Of a DNA stretch of 42,142 nt, positions 7,064 to 15,638 are shown one piece after another (positions within the stretch are counted from its first letter, which is position 1; each line of letters starts with the position of its first letter). The stretch covers positions 1-42,142 of the forward strand of contig CALXWT010000011.1 in NCBI GenBank assembly GCA_944392445.1, in the 5' to 3' direction. Position numbers and translations under genes: made by a program. The notes below the pieces were generated by a model. It did no database searches. It saw only the letters and a list, made by a program, of their open reading frames with translations, and was not told the DNA's origin. The stretch comes from an uncultured Clostridia bacterium (GTDB lineage: Bacteria; Bacillota; Clostridia; TANB77; CAG-508).

Positions 7064-8182
7064 ATGAAAAATTATAAAAATTATTTTTTAACAAGTGAAA
7101 GTGTAACGAAAGGTCATCCAGACAAAGTAGCAGATTTGATTTCTGATAGTATATTGGATGAATATTTAAGGAAAGATAAAAATTCAAGAGTGGCTGTTGA
7201 AACTATGCTATCAAATGGTAAAGTTACAGTAGCAGGACAAGTAAGTTCAAACGGTCAGGTAGATATTGAGAAGGTAGTGCGAGATACATTAAAAAAAGTA
7301 GGTTATGATGATGCAGAAAATTCTATGGATTACAGCAAATGTAAAATAGAGATAAACCTAACAAAACAAAGTGAAGATATTGCTTTAGGAGTAGATGATG
7401 GTGGAGCAGGAGATCAAGGAATTATATTTGGATATGCTACAGATGAGACAGAAGAATATATGCCGTATCCAATTATATTAGCACATAAACTATCTAAAAA
7501 GATTGATGAAGTTAGAGAAAATAATATTTTGCCATATTTAAAATCAGATGGTAAGGTACAAGTTACAGTTGAGTATGTAAATGATATGCCAATTCGAATA
7601 GATACTATTTTAATTTCAGTACAACATTCCAAAGAGGTAGAATTAATTCAGTTACAAAAGGAAATATTAGAAAATGTGATTTTAGAGACAGTAGATCCAG
7701 AAATGTTAGATATTGAAACAAAATTCTATATAAATCCTACAGGTAGATTTGTAATAGGAGGTGCTATTGCTGATACTGGACTTACAGGAAGGAAAATAAT
7801 AGTAGATACTTATGGAGGAATTGCAAGACATGGAGGAGGAGCTTTTTCAGGGAAAGATGGAACAAAAGTAGATAGGTCTGGAGCATATATGTTAAGACAT
7901 ATAGCAAAAAATGTTGTTGCAAATGGTTTAGCAAGAAGGTGTGAAATTCAAATGTCGTATGGAATAGGAATAAATAAACCAATATCTTTATACATTGATT
8001 GTTTTGGAACAAACAGAATAGCTGAAGGATTAATTATAAAATTAATAAAAGAGAGGTTTGATTTGACACCCCAAGGAATTATTAATTATTTAAAACTAAA
8101 AGAGCCAATATATTCAAAAACTACTAATTACGGTCATTTTGGTAGAAAAGGATTTACTTGGGAAGAATTAATACAAATATAA
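7064..8182 (+). CDS. metK: S-adenosylmethionine synthetase (methionine adenosyltransferase)
   Basis: The 372-residue MetK makes SAM from methionine and ATP. The signature sequences are all present: ESVTKGHPDK at residues 12-21 (ATP-binding His), GVDDGGAGDQGIIFGYA near 110, PTGRFVIGG near 228, GLTGRKIIVDTYGG, and RHGGGAFSGKD near 263, with DRSGAYMLRHIAKN after it. Length is close to the family norm of 380-400. It lies inside the conjugative element between the RadC-like gene and accessory genes, so it is probably an extra copy. The methyltransferase at 21138 is a possible customer. RBS GGAGGAATTTATAAG-ATG. Confidence 0.95.
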   Translation: MKNYKNYFLTSESVTKGHPDKVADLISDSILDEYLRKDKNSRVAVETMLSNGKVTVAGQVSSNGQVDIEKVVRDTLKKVGYDDAENSMDYSKCKIEINLTKQSEDIALGVDDGGAGDQGIIFGYATDETEEYMPYPIILAHKLSKKIDEVRENNILPYLKSDGKVQVTVEYVNDMPIRIDTILISVQHSKEVELIQLQKEILENVILETVDPEMLDIETKFYINPTGRFVIGGAIADTGLTGRKIIVDTYGGIARHGGGAFSGKDGTKVDRSGAYMLRHIAKNVVANGLARRCEIQMSYGIGINKPISLYIDCFGTNRIAEGLIIKLIKERFDLTPQGIINYLKLKEPIYSKTTNYGHFGRKGFTWEELIQI

Positions 8183-8199
8183 ATTGGAGGAAAAGTTTT

Positions 8200-8445
8200 A
8201 TGAATATTGATACTATAATTGAAACAGTGAAGAAACTTGAAAAGTCAGGAAATGATATTTCAATAATTGTAAAAAACATGAAAACAAAAGAAGAAGGAGT
8301 TGCGACTATATTACCAAATGGCAATATAGTTGTTTTCGAAGGTAGTGAAAACGGAAGTGATGATAAAATATATTCAATAAAAAATTTTAAGAAAAATTAT
8401 TCAATTATAAAATTAGAAAATGAACTAGGAGAAGAATTTGAATAA
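8200..8445 (+). CDS. Small acidic-tailed ICE protein
   Basis: ATG 8200 follows TTGGAGGAAAAGTTTT. The 81-residue protein has an N-terminal helix (residues 3-15) and a beta-rich middle with GVATILPNGNIVVFEG, and ends with LGEEFE, one of the shared acidic tails. It lies directly behind metK, probably in the same transcript. No family is recognised. Confidence 0.7.
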   Translation: MNIDTIIETVKKLEKSGNDISIIVKNMKTKEEGVATILPNGNIVVFEGSENGSDDKIYSIKNFKKNYSIIKLENELGEEFE

Positions 8446-8506
8446 GAGTTGTATAAAGTTTGGATAAGAGTTAATATAACACAAACTTTATATAAGCTCT
8501 TTTTTA
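8444..8506 (+). terminator. Terminator after the metK unit
   Basis: AAGAG-TATAAAGTTTG pairs with CAAACTTTATA-CTCTT as a long imperfect stem, followed by TTTTTTATTT. Its left arm overlaps the stop codon of the preceding gene. Confidence 0.75.
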
Positions 8507-8525
8507 TTTGAAAGGAGAATGTAAA

Positions 8526-8669
8526 GTGTACATTTTTATTTTAATAGTAGTAGCAATGTTAAGCTCATTTGCTACATTAATAATACATTGTTGTCTGATT
8601 ATAGGAAAGGAAAGTGATAAACAGTGGGAGGAAGAAGTGATTATGAAGAAAGAAAGCAAAAAAGAATAG
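8526..8669 (+). CDS. Small single-pass membrane protein
   Basis: A GTG at 8526, eight bases behind AAAGGAGAA, opens a 47-codon frame that is nearly all hydrophobic for the first 26 residues (YIFILIVVAMLSSFATLII) and ends charged (EEEVIMKKESKKE). It overlaps the start of the DUF3560 gene, so the two are probably translationally coupled. No family is known to me. Confidence 0.55.
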   Translation: MYIFILIVVAMLSSFATLIIHCCLIIGKESDKQWEEEVIMKKESKKE

Positions 8670-9343
8670 AAAGGTATAAGATACTATCTGAAAAGGCAAA
8701 AGAACGATCGAATCAATATATGAATTCAAGTGCAAATAAAACGCTAGAAAGAATACCATTAGGACAACCTATTTTAGTTGATCATTATTCTGCAAAAGGA
8801 CATAGAAATTTACTAGCGAGAGCTCAAAACAATATTAAGAAATCTATTGAAGAAGATAAAAAGAGTGAATTTTATAGTAGTAGAGCAGAATCAGCAGAAA
8901 ATAGTAAAGTGATATATAGTGATGATCCAAGAGCAATTGAAAAGCTAAAAGAAAAATTAGAAAGATTAGAAAATGAAAGAAATTCAATAAAAGCAAGAGA
9001 ACATTATAAGTGGGAACTTACAAATATTGGTGCTACTATCAGAGAAACTAAAAAAAGGATAGAAAGGTTGGAAAAACTTGAAGAAATTAAATTTGAAGAT
9101 GTAAAATTTGACAACTGTAAGGTGATACATAATAAAGAAATTAACAGAATTCAGTTTTTATTTAATGAGATTCCAAACGAAAATATTAGAAGAGAATTAA
9201 AATCTAATGGATTTCATTGGTCAAGAAAAGAACAAGCTTGGCAAAGAGAATTTAATCAGAATTGTATAAGAGCTACAAATAGAATCGTAAAAGATATTTT
9301 TGAAAAAAAACAAGAACAGGAGGACGAGGAAGAATTTGAATAA
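8624..9343 (+). CDS. DUF3560 domain protein
   Basis: GTG 8624 is the only start that keeps the domain. The first 100 residues match DUF3560 (YEERKQKRIERYKIL, then IPLGQPILVDHYSAKGHR). A coiled coil spans residues 95-150. The C-terminal part (IQFLFNEIPNENIRRELKSN, GFHWSRKEQAWQRE) is also typical of conjugative-element DUF3560 proteins. It ends EDEEEFE. The function is unknown; these proteins sit in accessory regions of ICEs next to antirestriction genes. Its last codons overlap the next gene's start. Confidence 0.85.
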   Translation: MGGRSDYEERKQKRIERYKILSEKAKERSNQYMNSSANKTLERIPLGQPILVDHYSAKGHRNLLARAQNNIKKSIEEDKKSEFYSSRAESAENSKVIYSDDPRAIEKLKEKLERLENERNSIKAREHYKWELTNIGATIRETKKRIERLEKLEEIKFEDVKFDNCKVIHNKEINRIQFLFNEIPNENIRRELKSNGFHWSRKEQAWQREFNQNCIRATNRIVKDIFEKKQEQEDEEEFE

Positions 9344-9788
9344 ATTGGAATTGTTTAATGAAATGTATGAGTTAACAGAACATAATTTGTTATGCTATTC
9401 AGAAAATTATTTAATGACAAAGCCAAAATCTAAATTTATAAAAGAATGGAACAGAGAAAAAGAAAAGTTAGAGTTATTAAAAGAAATAATAGAAGAAGAA
9501 AAACAAATTATGAAAGTAAAGAATATAAATTTTACACAAAAACAAATATTAAAGATGTATCCCAATACTATATATTATGTTAAAAATAGCAATGGAGGAT
9601 TATTAGCAGGTTGTATAGAATTGGAGGAGGCAAAGAGATATGCAGAAGAGTATAAAACAGAATATATGAAAGATAAATTAAACAATAAGGTAGGAGTATA
9701 TGTTTTTGATAAAGAAGGTAAAAATTTATATGTGGCTAAAGGAATTGAAAACGATATAAAAAAAGAAGATACAGAAGAATTTGAGTAA
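9336..9788 (+). CDS. Acidic-tailed ICE protein of unknown function
   Basis: TTG 9336 overlaps the end of the DUF3560 gene and is preceded by GGAGGACGAGGAA. The 150-residue protein has a helical N-terminal half rich in E and K, and a beta-alpha segment with TIYYVKNSNGGLLAGCIELEEA followed by VGVYVFDKEGKNLY. It ends EDTEEFE. I do not recognise a family. Its position suggests an accessory gene of the same operon. Confidence 0.7.
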   Translation: MNKLELFNEMYELTEHNLLCYSENYLMTKPKSKFIKEWNREKEKLELLKEIIEEEKQIMKVKNINFTQKQILKMYPNTIYYVKNSNGGLLAGCIELEEAKRYAEEYKTEYMKDKLNNKVGVYVFDKEGKNLYVAKGIENDIKKEDTEEFE

Positions 9789-9820
9789 ATTGATATAGAC
9801 TAGAAAGAAAGGAGAAAAAT

Positions 9821-10450
9821 ATGTATTTAAGAATAGATATTGTGAATAAGAATCAATATGAGACATCAGAAAATTACAAAGAAATTAAAATTTTAGTACC
9901 TAATGATTCAATAGAACTTGAAAAAGATTTTAAATATTTAGGACTAGATTATTATAATTTAGATATTCAAGATACGCACATAAAAGAATGTGAATTTATA
10001 TGTAAAGAAGATCCTGATTTTTCATCAAGAATAACAGATGCAATAAATAAATTGATTTCTAGGTCAAGTGATTTAGGATATACAACGCCATTTAATTATA
10101 TGAAAACATTTTATTGCATGATTAATAAATTTAATGATGAGGATAGAGAAAAGTTATTAGCAATATTAGAGGCAAAAAAAGAACAAATAGTAAACATAAA
10201 TGAAGCAATAAAATATGCTAATAATATAAAATGTTTTGAATTGATTGATGCATATAATAATGAAGAATTGGCAAAAAGATTAGTATATGACGGAACAATA
10301 GACATTGAAGATTTAATGGAATATGCAGATTTAGAAAGATTGGGAAGGGACTATGCAGAAACGAAAGAGATAGTAAAAACGCAACAAGGTTACTTAAGTC
10401 AAGAATTTGATTTCCAGAAAAAAGCTCAAGAAGAAGAGGAAGAATTTTAA
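9821..10450 (+). CDS. ardA: ArdA-like antirestriction protein
   Basis: The 209-residue acidic protein has the layout of ArdA-family antirestriction proteins from Firmicutes elements. An N-terminal beta-rich half is followed by a middle helix pair around NYMKTFYCMINKFNDEDREK, then INEAIKYANNIKCFELIDAY and the end block DLMEYADLERLGRDYAE. The last block matches the DYEAYGRD-like segment of the family. ArdA mimics DNA and blocks type I restriction enzymes when DNA enters a new cell. It ends QEEEEEF. RBS AAAGGAGAAAAAT-ATG. Confidence 0.7.
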   Translation: MYLRIDIVNKNQYETSENYKEIKILVPNDSIELEKDFKYLGLDYYNLDIQDTHIKECEFICKEDPDFSSRITDAINKLISRSSDLGYTTPFNYMKTFYCMINKFNDEDREKLLAILEAKKEQIVNINEAIKYANNIKCFELIDAYNNEELAKRLVYDGTIDIEDLMEYADLERLGRDYAETKEIVKTQQGYLSQEFDFQKKAQEEEEEF

Positions 10451-10484
10451 ATAGTATTATAATTGATAAAGTGAGGTGATTATT

Positions 10485-11063
10485 ATGGAAAATATAGAGA
10501 CAGTTACAATAAAAGATATAAAACAGGCACTTTTCGATTCTTATTTGGATACGGAATATCATGAGGCATTGGCTCATAGTATGATGGTTTTAGGATATGT
10601 AAATGATTCGCCAAAGAATTTATTTTTTGGGACACCTAAACAGAAAGAAGAATTAGAAGAAGTAGAAAATAGAGCATTAACATCTAATGAAATAAGTGAA
10701 ATAATACATTTAATGATGTATCAAATGAGAAATGATTTTCAGTATGGAATATTTAAGCCTATTACATTAAAATATTTGAGTATTTCAGAAAGAATGAAGA
10801 ATACAGAACAAAAAAATAATCAGAACAATAATAAAAGAAAGAAATTAAAATGTAATATTTATAATGCGTTTGGAAGTATGGTAGAAATAATAGGGATGAC
10901 ATCAAAAAAATTGAAACAAAACAAAATGTTTGAAGAATCAAGAGAAATGATTGAAAGAGCAACAGAATCATATAGTTATGATGAGGCATTAGAGATTATA
11001 AATGAATATGTAAAGACTATTGATAAGTGTCAAAAGAAAGAGGAGGAAGTGGAATATGAATAG
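10485..11063 (+). CDS. Acidic-tailed ICE protein, paralogue of the next gene
   Basis: ATG 10485 lies behind GAGGTGATTATT, a better fit than GTG 10476. The protein has 192 residues. Residues 125-185 (NAFGSMVEIIGMTSKKLKQN, then SYSYDEALEIINEYV) match the same segment in the following gene (NLMGIASRTLKRNGM, SYDEALMIIDEYV), a small helical domain often seen in ICE accessory proteins. It ends KEEEVEYE, and those codons also form the ribosome binding site of the next gene. Function unknown. Confidence 0.7.
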   Translation: MENIETVTIKDIKQALFDSYLDTEYHEALAHSMMVLGYVNDSPKNLFFGTPKQKEELEEVENRALTSNEISEIIHLMMYQMRNDFQYGIFKPITLKYLSISERMKNTEQKNNQNNNKRKKLKCNIYNAFGSMVEIIGMTSKKLKQNKMFEESREMIERATESYSYDEALEIINEYVKTIDKCQKKEEEVEYE

Positions 11064-11499
11064 GACAATTTCAAAAGATAGAGTTGCAGTAAAGTCAGGA
11101 TATTACTTTGAAATATTTGATAAAAGTGAAATACCTGATACACTAGAAAAGCATCATAAAAAAGTAGAATTAGATAATGTTATATATGATTTATATCATG
11201 GGACAAGTTTAGAAGATGAAAAAACAATTGACAATATGTTTGGAGATAGAATGGGATATGCAATTGATGAACATACAATTGAAAAACCAAAATGTGCTTT
11301 AATTGGAGAAGATGGAAACATATTTAATTTAATGGGAATAGCATCACGAACATTAAAGAGAAATGGAATGCAAGAAGAGGCAAAAGAGATGTGTAATAGA
11401 ATAACAAATGGAGCAAAAAGCTATGATGAAGCACTTATGATTATAGACGAATATGTTGAAATAACTGATAAAGAAGAAATGGAAGAAGACGAATATTAG
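11056..11499 (+). CDS. Acidic-tailed ICE protein with GIASRTLKRNGM domain
   Basis: ATG 11056 overlaps the previous stop by 8 bases. The 147-residue protein has an N-terminal beta-rich part and a C-terminal helical domain shared with its upstream neighbour (NIFNLMGIASRTLKRNGMQE, SYDEALMIIDEYVE). It ends EEMEEDEY. It is the last gene before the transfer origin. Function unknown. Confidence 0.7.
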   Translation: MNRTISKDRVAVKSGYYFEIFDKSEIPDTLEKHHKKVELDNVIYDLYHGTSLEDEKTIDNMFGDRMGYAIDEHTIEKPKCALIGEDGNIFNLMGIASRTLKRNGMQEEAKEMCNRITNGAKSYDEALMIIDEYVEITDKEEMEEDEY

Positions 11500-11520
11500 T
11501 AAATAAGTGGATAATTTAGA

Positions 11521-11640
11521 GATGTCTAAATGACCTCTAGTTCTTTGGGGAGCACCCAGCTAAAAGCCACGCTTTTAGGCAGTTTCACGAAGCGAGGAGG
11601 TCGCCCTGATCCTGCAAAATTGCTTGAAAGCAATTTTGAT
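11521..11640 (+). other. oriT: Origin of transfer (oriT) with IncP-like nic site
   Basis: This noncoding stretch between accessory genes and mobilisation genes holds CTAAAAGC-CAC-GCTTTTAG (about 11560-11578) and, 5 bases past it, GTTTCACGAAGCGAGGAGG. Then comes GCCCTGATCCTGC, where ATCCTG (11609-11614) followed by C equals the nic core of IncP/RP4-type origins (YATCCTG|Y). A perfect 11-bp hairpin CAAAATTGCTT-GA-AAGCAATTTTG follows directly. Base composition is richer in GC than the rest. The location just before an RHH protein and a MOBP-type relaxase supports the call. Confidence 0.75.
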
Positions 11641-11680
11641 AAATAATTAGGAGGTGCAAAGGAGGTTTTGGGAATAAAAT

Positions 11681-12133
11681 ATGGAAGATGAAAAATTAGA
11701 GAAATTAACAATAAGAATCTCTAAAGAGAAAAAAGAAGAGTTAAAAAAGCTAGTAGAAAAAAGTTCTTATAACAGTATTTCTGAACTAGCAAGAGCAGGT
11801 ATTGATAAAGAACTAAATATTCAAATATATAAAGATAATTTAGATTTTATAATTAAAGAATTAGATAAAATTATAGATGCCAAACTAAATCCTTTTATAA
11901 AATCACAAAGAAAGCTAACTGCAAAATATTTAAGAACAAGTGCTATTAATACATATTTATTAGGAGAACTTTTAGACAAATTGTTAGGAGATGATATGCA
12001 TAAACAATTTATTAATATGCTAACTAATGCTAGGAATAAAGCTAATTATTATATTAGCCGTGATACAGAAAATATGACAAAAAAAGATTTATATGATTTT
12101 TATACAATAGGAGAGATATATCGAAATGAGTAA
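11681..12133 (+). CDS. RHH-type relaxosome accessory protein (MobC/NikA-like)
   Basis: The 150-residue protein begins with a ribbon-helix-helix: LEKLTIRISKEKKEELKKLV followed by the SISELARAGID helix. The rest is helical. Such proteins bind oriT and help the relaxase to open it. ATG 11681 lies behind AAAGGAGGTTTTGGGAATAAAAT. It overlaps the relaxase gene by 8 bases, which fits co-translation of a relaxosome pair. Confidence 0.82.
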   Translation: MEDEKLEKLTIRISKEKKEELKKLVEKSSYNSISELARAGIDKELNIQIYKDNLDFIIKELDKIIDAKLNPFIKSQRKLTAKYLRTSAINTYLLGELLDKLLGDDMHKQFINMLTNARNKANYYISRDTENMTKKDLYDFYTIGEIYRNE

Positions 12134-13359
12134 TGTGGTTTTCTTATTTGAAAATTTTAATCCAAATATAAGGACTACTTTTTTCAGACATAAAAGTTAT
12201 ACAAATTATTTGGGGTACAGTGAATTTGCAATAAAGAATACTAATACAGAGCACGGACTTTTTGGAATAATTGATAAATTTCCTGATATTGAGAATATGA
12301 AAGATATAGAACCAATTAATCAACATATAATCAAACTAGCCAATAATAAGATTCCAATTTTTCGTTGTACCATATCTTTATCAGAATATGATGCTATTAG
12401 ACTTGGTTATGATTCAAAAGAAAAATGGAAAGAACTTTTTAAATTGAAATTATCAAGTTTTGCAGATAAATTAAATGTAAAATATCATGATTTGCAATAC
12501 TGTCGGAGCAGTTCATTTAGAAAGTGGACATCCCCATTTGCAAGTTATGATTTGGAGCAAACAAAAATATAAAATGAATTATTTTGTAGATTATAAAGAA
12601 GTTAACAAAATGCGAGAGGAGTTTACTAACGAAATATTTAAAGAAGATTTGCTTGAACTATATAAAGAAAAAGATATTACAAGGAAAGGGATTATTACTG
12701 ATAATAAATTCTTACAAGAAATAAAAAATGTTAGTTCAAATAAAAAGTTTATAAAGGATATTCTACAATATGAAAAAGACTTTAATGATAAAAAAATATT
12801 GAAACATAATATTTCAAATAAAAAAATAAAATTGGTAGTTGATGATCTAATAAAAATAAAAAGTCTATTAAAACAAACAAGTGGCAGTATAAAATATCAG
12901 TATTTAAAAAAATATCCTAATATTATAAATGAAGTTGATAATCTATCTAAAAAAATAATTGAATTGTCTTTAGAATGTCAGGAACAAGTGGAAAAATATA
13001 TACAAATTAAACAAGATATTGTAAGTTATAAATATCAAAATGAAGAAAAAATAAAACAGGCACAAACAATTGAAAAAGAAAAAGCAGAACAAGAGATTTT
13101 AAAATTAATCGGTAATCAAATATTAAATTTTGAAAGGATATTATTAAATCAAAAGCTAGAATATAACCAAATACAATATATAAATAATGGCAGACAATTA
13201 GTTTGGAATATTTTTAATACGCTATATTTTACAACAAGGCAGGAAGAAAAATATTTAAGAAGATTTGAACTAATATATAAGAAACAATTATCAAAACAGG
13301 CTAAAAAAGAATTAGCACTAAAAAAGAGAAATGAATCATCATTAAATTGGGAAAAATAA
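12126..13359 (+). CDS. MOBP-type relaxase (needs +1 shift at codon 127)
   Basis: With one +1 shift the gene encodes about 410 residues. The first frame starts MSNVVFLFENFNP and has a Tyr-rich candidate nicking segment near residues 25-30 (HKSYTNYLGYSEFA). It ends in the wrong frame at CGG 12504. Skipping the C gives YC-GAVHLESGHPHLQVMIW, the His cluster (H...HPH) of MobP-like relaxases; the last position is Gln where many have His. The C-terminal 250 residues are helical and lysine-rich. The enzyme would nick oriT at 11614/11615 and lead the strand through the channel. Both halves are useless alone, because the nicking Tyr and the metal site would be on separate proteins. Confidence 0.85.
12504..12506 (+). 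other. In-frame CGG frameshift site, relaxase
   Basis: Context TGT-C-GGA-GCA. The zero frame runs 21 codons to a TAA at 12570. The +1 frame gives C-GAVHLESGHPH, the metal-binding His motif. Confidence 0.85.
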
Positions 13360-13436
13360 TATGTAAAATAATTGTATTTAACTGTTTTTTATGATATAGT
13401 AGGTTATGAAAAAATAAGAATGAATGGAGCATAAAA

Positions 13437-13664
13437 ATGAACTATAAAAAAGACTTATCAGAACAAAATCAAAAATTATTATCGAATATAGATATAAATA
13501 TTGAAGATAGAGAATATTCTACTGAAGAAATTGGACGAAATATAAATGATATTAGTAACTATATTATAAGTAAAAGTAGTAAGAATGGAGATCTTGATAA
13601 AACAAGAATAGAATATATGCCATTAGCCAATATTTTACAAAGTTCAATTAGAATGGAGAAATAA
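13437..13664 (+). CDS. Small hypothetical protein
   Basis: The 75-residue soluble protein starts at an ATG behind TGGAGCATAAAA. It has a DIEDREYSTEEIGRNINDISNYI helix segment followed by a short polar linker and a C-terminal helix. The pattern recalls a family of small uncharacterised Clostridia proteins, but I cannot assign a function. It lies two bases upstream of the membrane protein gene and is probably co-translated. Confidence 0.6.
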   Translation: MNYKKDLSEQNQKLLSNIDINIEDREYSTEEIGRNINDISNYIISKSSKNGDLDKTRIEYMPLANILQSSIRMEK

Positions 13665-13665
13665 T

Positions 13666-14082
13666 ATGACAATATTGTATGTATGTGGAATCCTATTATT
13701 ATTTATACTTGCTATTCTTTTTATAGGAATAATGTCTTTTAATGAACAAGTAAAAAAATACACAATGACGGTAGCATCAGTAATTTATAATGGATTTATG
13801 GGATACATTGATACTATTGTATTACTGATTATTTATGGATTTTTTACGAATAGACCTAATGGTAGTGGATATGATGTACCAAAAACAGAATTTGCTTTTA
13901 ATGTATTTATAGGTATAATAATATTAATTATATATTTAGTATTATTAATTCCAATAAATATATACATGAAGAAAAAAGGAAAAATTGATTCAAAAGCTTA
14001 TACAATAGTAAGTCTAATTGCAACAGCATTTGGAGCAATAATCTTTTGGATTTTTTTGGATAAAGGACAAATATTATTTTAA
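13666..14082 (+). CDS. Four-helix membrane protein
   Basis: The 138-residue protein is mostly hydrophobic, with helices near residues 3-25, 38-58, 78-100 and 113-133 and a polar loop NRPNGSGYDVPKTEF between the second and third. It has no recognised family. It is cargo between the mobilisation and channel genes. Confidence 0.65.
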   Translation: MTILYVCGILLLFILAILFIGIMSFNEQVKKYTMTVASVIYNGFMGYIDTIVLLIIYGFFTNRPNGSGYDVPKTEFAFNVFIGIIILIIYLVLLIPINIYMKKKGKIDSKAYTIVSLIATAFGAIIFWIFLDKGQILF

Positions 14083-14139
14083 AAAAATGTGTGTGTTTTA
14101 CAATAAATGCAGAAATAGTAAGTTATAGAGGTGGAAGTT

Positions 14140-14337
14140 GTGAAAAATAAAAATTATGTTATTCTGATAGTCATTTTAATAGTTATTCTAATAAGTATAT
14201 TAGTTCCAATAAGAAATGAGGGAGTTATGCATGTGGATTATAAAAATGATAAAACAGTTACAACTAGATATAAGGCTTACTATAATATATATGGAATGAG
14301 AATATATAAAATTGTTATTGATTATAGCGAAGATTAA
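14140..14337 (+). CDS. Small single-pass membrane protein
   Basis: GTG 14140 lies behind GAGGTGGAAGTT; an in-frame GTG 14131 is too close to that site. The 65-residue protein has one N-terminal helix (YVILIVILIVILISILVPI) and a small outside tail with a DYKNDKTVTTRYKAYYNIYG strand pair. Function unknown. Confidence 0.6.
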   Translation: MKNKNYVILIVILIVILISILVPIRNEGVMHVDYKNDKTVTTRYKAYYNIYGMRIYKIVIDYSED

Positions 14338-14389
14338 CAAAATTGTTATGAAATGAACTTTAGTTATAAATTACTTTATTATGAAAATA

Positions 14390-14418
14390 TAGATTAATTT
14401 TTGGGTTTATGATATAAT
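14390..14418 (+). promoter_or_regulatory. Probable promoter of the DUF5301-like gene
   Basis: A TATAAT hexamer at 14413-14418 (TTATGATATAATGC) lies 49 bases before the ATG at 14467. The matching -35 region (near 14390-14395) is weak. Confidence 0.4.
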
Positions 14419-14466
14419 GCTATAAAATAATAATTTGATAGTTATAAAATATAAGGAGGTCTTTAT

Positions 14467-15228
14467 ATGAGTAATAAACAAAGAATATTTATTGTAATAG
14501 GATTAATAGCAATCATTGTAGTAAGTTTTGTAAGTGGTCTACTTATTGGACAGAAGAATTCACCAAAGAATGATTTGGCAATTAGTGCAGTATATGGAGA
14601 AACATTTTATGCAAGTATAGAAAGCATAAAACAGTATGATGATGGTAGTTTTCATATTAATGTCAAGGGACTAGAAGTTAATGACATAAATTATAGAGGA
14701 GACTTTACATTTAAAGTAGATGACAGTATAAATATGACTTGGAGAGGGAAAAAAATTAATGTTTCAGATTTAAAAGAAGGAGATAATATATCAATCACAT
14801 TTACTGATGAAATAATTAATTCTATTAGTCCAACACCTTTAGATGAAGTTGTAAAAGTTCAATTATTAAGAGATGAAGAAAATCTAGCTAAAACATACAA
14901 TTTAGATATTTTAAATATTGATGAAATATCTAGTGTAACTATCGATACATTATCTGAATTTAGAAAAGTAAAAGGAATTACAGACAAAGAAACAATAGAA
15001 ACAATATATAATGTTTTTAATAATAAAACAACTCAAATAGAAAGTGTAAATGATAATCCAATAAATCCAGATATATTATTTTCTGTCACATTCAAAAATG
15101 ATAAGGGAAATTATAAATCAGCTTATATCTATAAAAAAGACAATCAATATTATATCGAGCAACATTATAATGGTATTTATGAAACATCATTAGATGACTT
15201 TAAAACAATTGAAGAAATAGCAAAGTAA
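14467..15228 (+). CDS. Membrane-anchored protein with OB-like and DUF5301-like parts
   Basis: The 253-residue protein has one N-terminal membrane helix (residues 7-27). Residues 40-115 look like a small OB fold (YASIESIKQYDDGSFHINV, LKEGDNISITF). The C-terminal part (ITDKETIETIYNVFNNKTTQ, then ESVNDNPINPDILFSVTF and IYKKDNQYYIEQHYNGIYE) strongly resembles DUF5301 proteins of Clostridia. It is probably exposed outside. RBS AAGGAGGTCTTTAT-ATG. Confidence 0.7.
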   Translation: MSNKQRIFIVIGLIAIIVVSFVSGLLIGQKNSPKNDLAISAVYGETFYASIESIKQYDDGSFHINVKGLEVNDINYRGDFTFKVDDSINMTWRGKKINVSDLKEGDNISITFTDEIINSISPTPLDEVVKVQLLRDEENLAKTYNLDILNIDEISSVTIDTLSEFRKVKGITDKETIETIYNVFNNKTTQIESVNDNPINPDILFSVTFKNDKGNYKSAYIYKKDNQYYIEQHYNGIYETSLDDFKTIEEIAK

Positions 15229-15244
15229 ATATATTATTAGTTGA

Positions 15245-15277
15245 GACAGATAATAAAGTTGAAATTATCTGTCTTTT
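15245..15277 (+). terminator. Terminator whose loop contains a promoter element
   Basis: GACAGATAAT pairs with ATTATCTGTC around AAAGTTGAA, followed by TTTT. The loop carries the TTG of the -35 hexamer of the next promoter, so termination of one unit and start of the next are packed in 45 bases. Confidence 0.8.
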
Positions 15278-15287
15278 AGTATATAAT
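15259..15287 (+). promoter_or_regulatory. Sigma-A promoter overlapping the terminator
   Basis: TTGAAA (15259-15264) and TATAAT (15282-15287) are separated by exactly 17 bases, and the same pair with the same spacer ending (TAGTATATAATCGT) occurs at 38187-38215. It would drive the gene at 15321. Confidence 0.75.
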
Positions 15288-15320
15288 CGTAGCAAAATAT
15301 AGTAAGTTGGAGACAATAGT

Positions 15321-15638
15321 ATGAATAAAAAAAGAATAATTATTATAACGATATTAGTAATTTTAATTGTTATTTTAGCTTTATGGATTAGTGGAATAAT
15401 TCCAAAACAAATAGCCCGAGTATTTGCAACAAATTATTTAAAGAAAAACTTTCCAAAAATGCATTTAGAGTATGTGGACATAGAATGGAGTTCTAATTTT
15501 GGAGGATATTCTATAAGATTTAAAGACCAAAATGATGAGATACATGGTTTTTTGATGAATAACAAATATTTTCCAATAAATATAGGACAAGGTTTGTTTG
15601 GATTTGAAGAAGAATATAGAGCAAAATATGGAGAGTAA
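15321..15638 (+). CDS. Small membrane-anchored protein
   Basis: The 105-residue protein has one N-terminal helix (residues 5-27), followed by a conserved-looking outside domain: ATNYLKKNFPKMHLEYVDIE, GGYSIRFKDQNDEIHGFLMN and KYFPINIGQG. The pattern recalls a Clostridia family of small YxxKNYP-type surface proteins with no known role. It has its own promoter at 15259 and is cargo of the element. Confidence 0.65.
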   Translation: MNKKRIIIITILVILIVILALWISGIIPKQIARVFATNYLKKNFPKMHLEYVDIEWSSNFGGYSIRFKDQNDEIHGFLMNNKYFPINIGQGLFGFEEEYRAKYGE

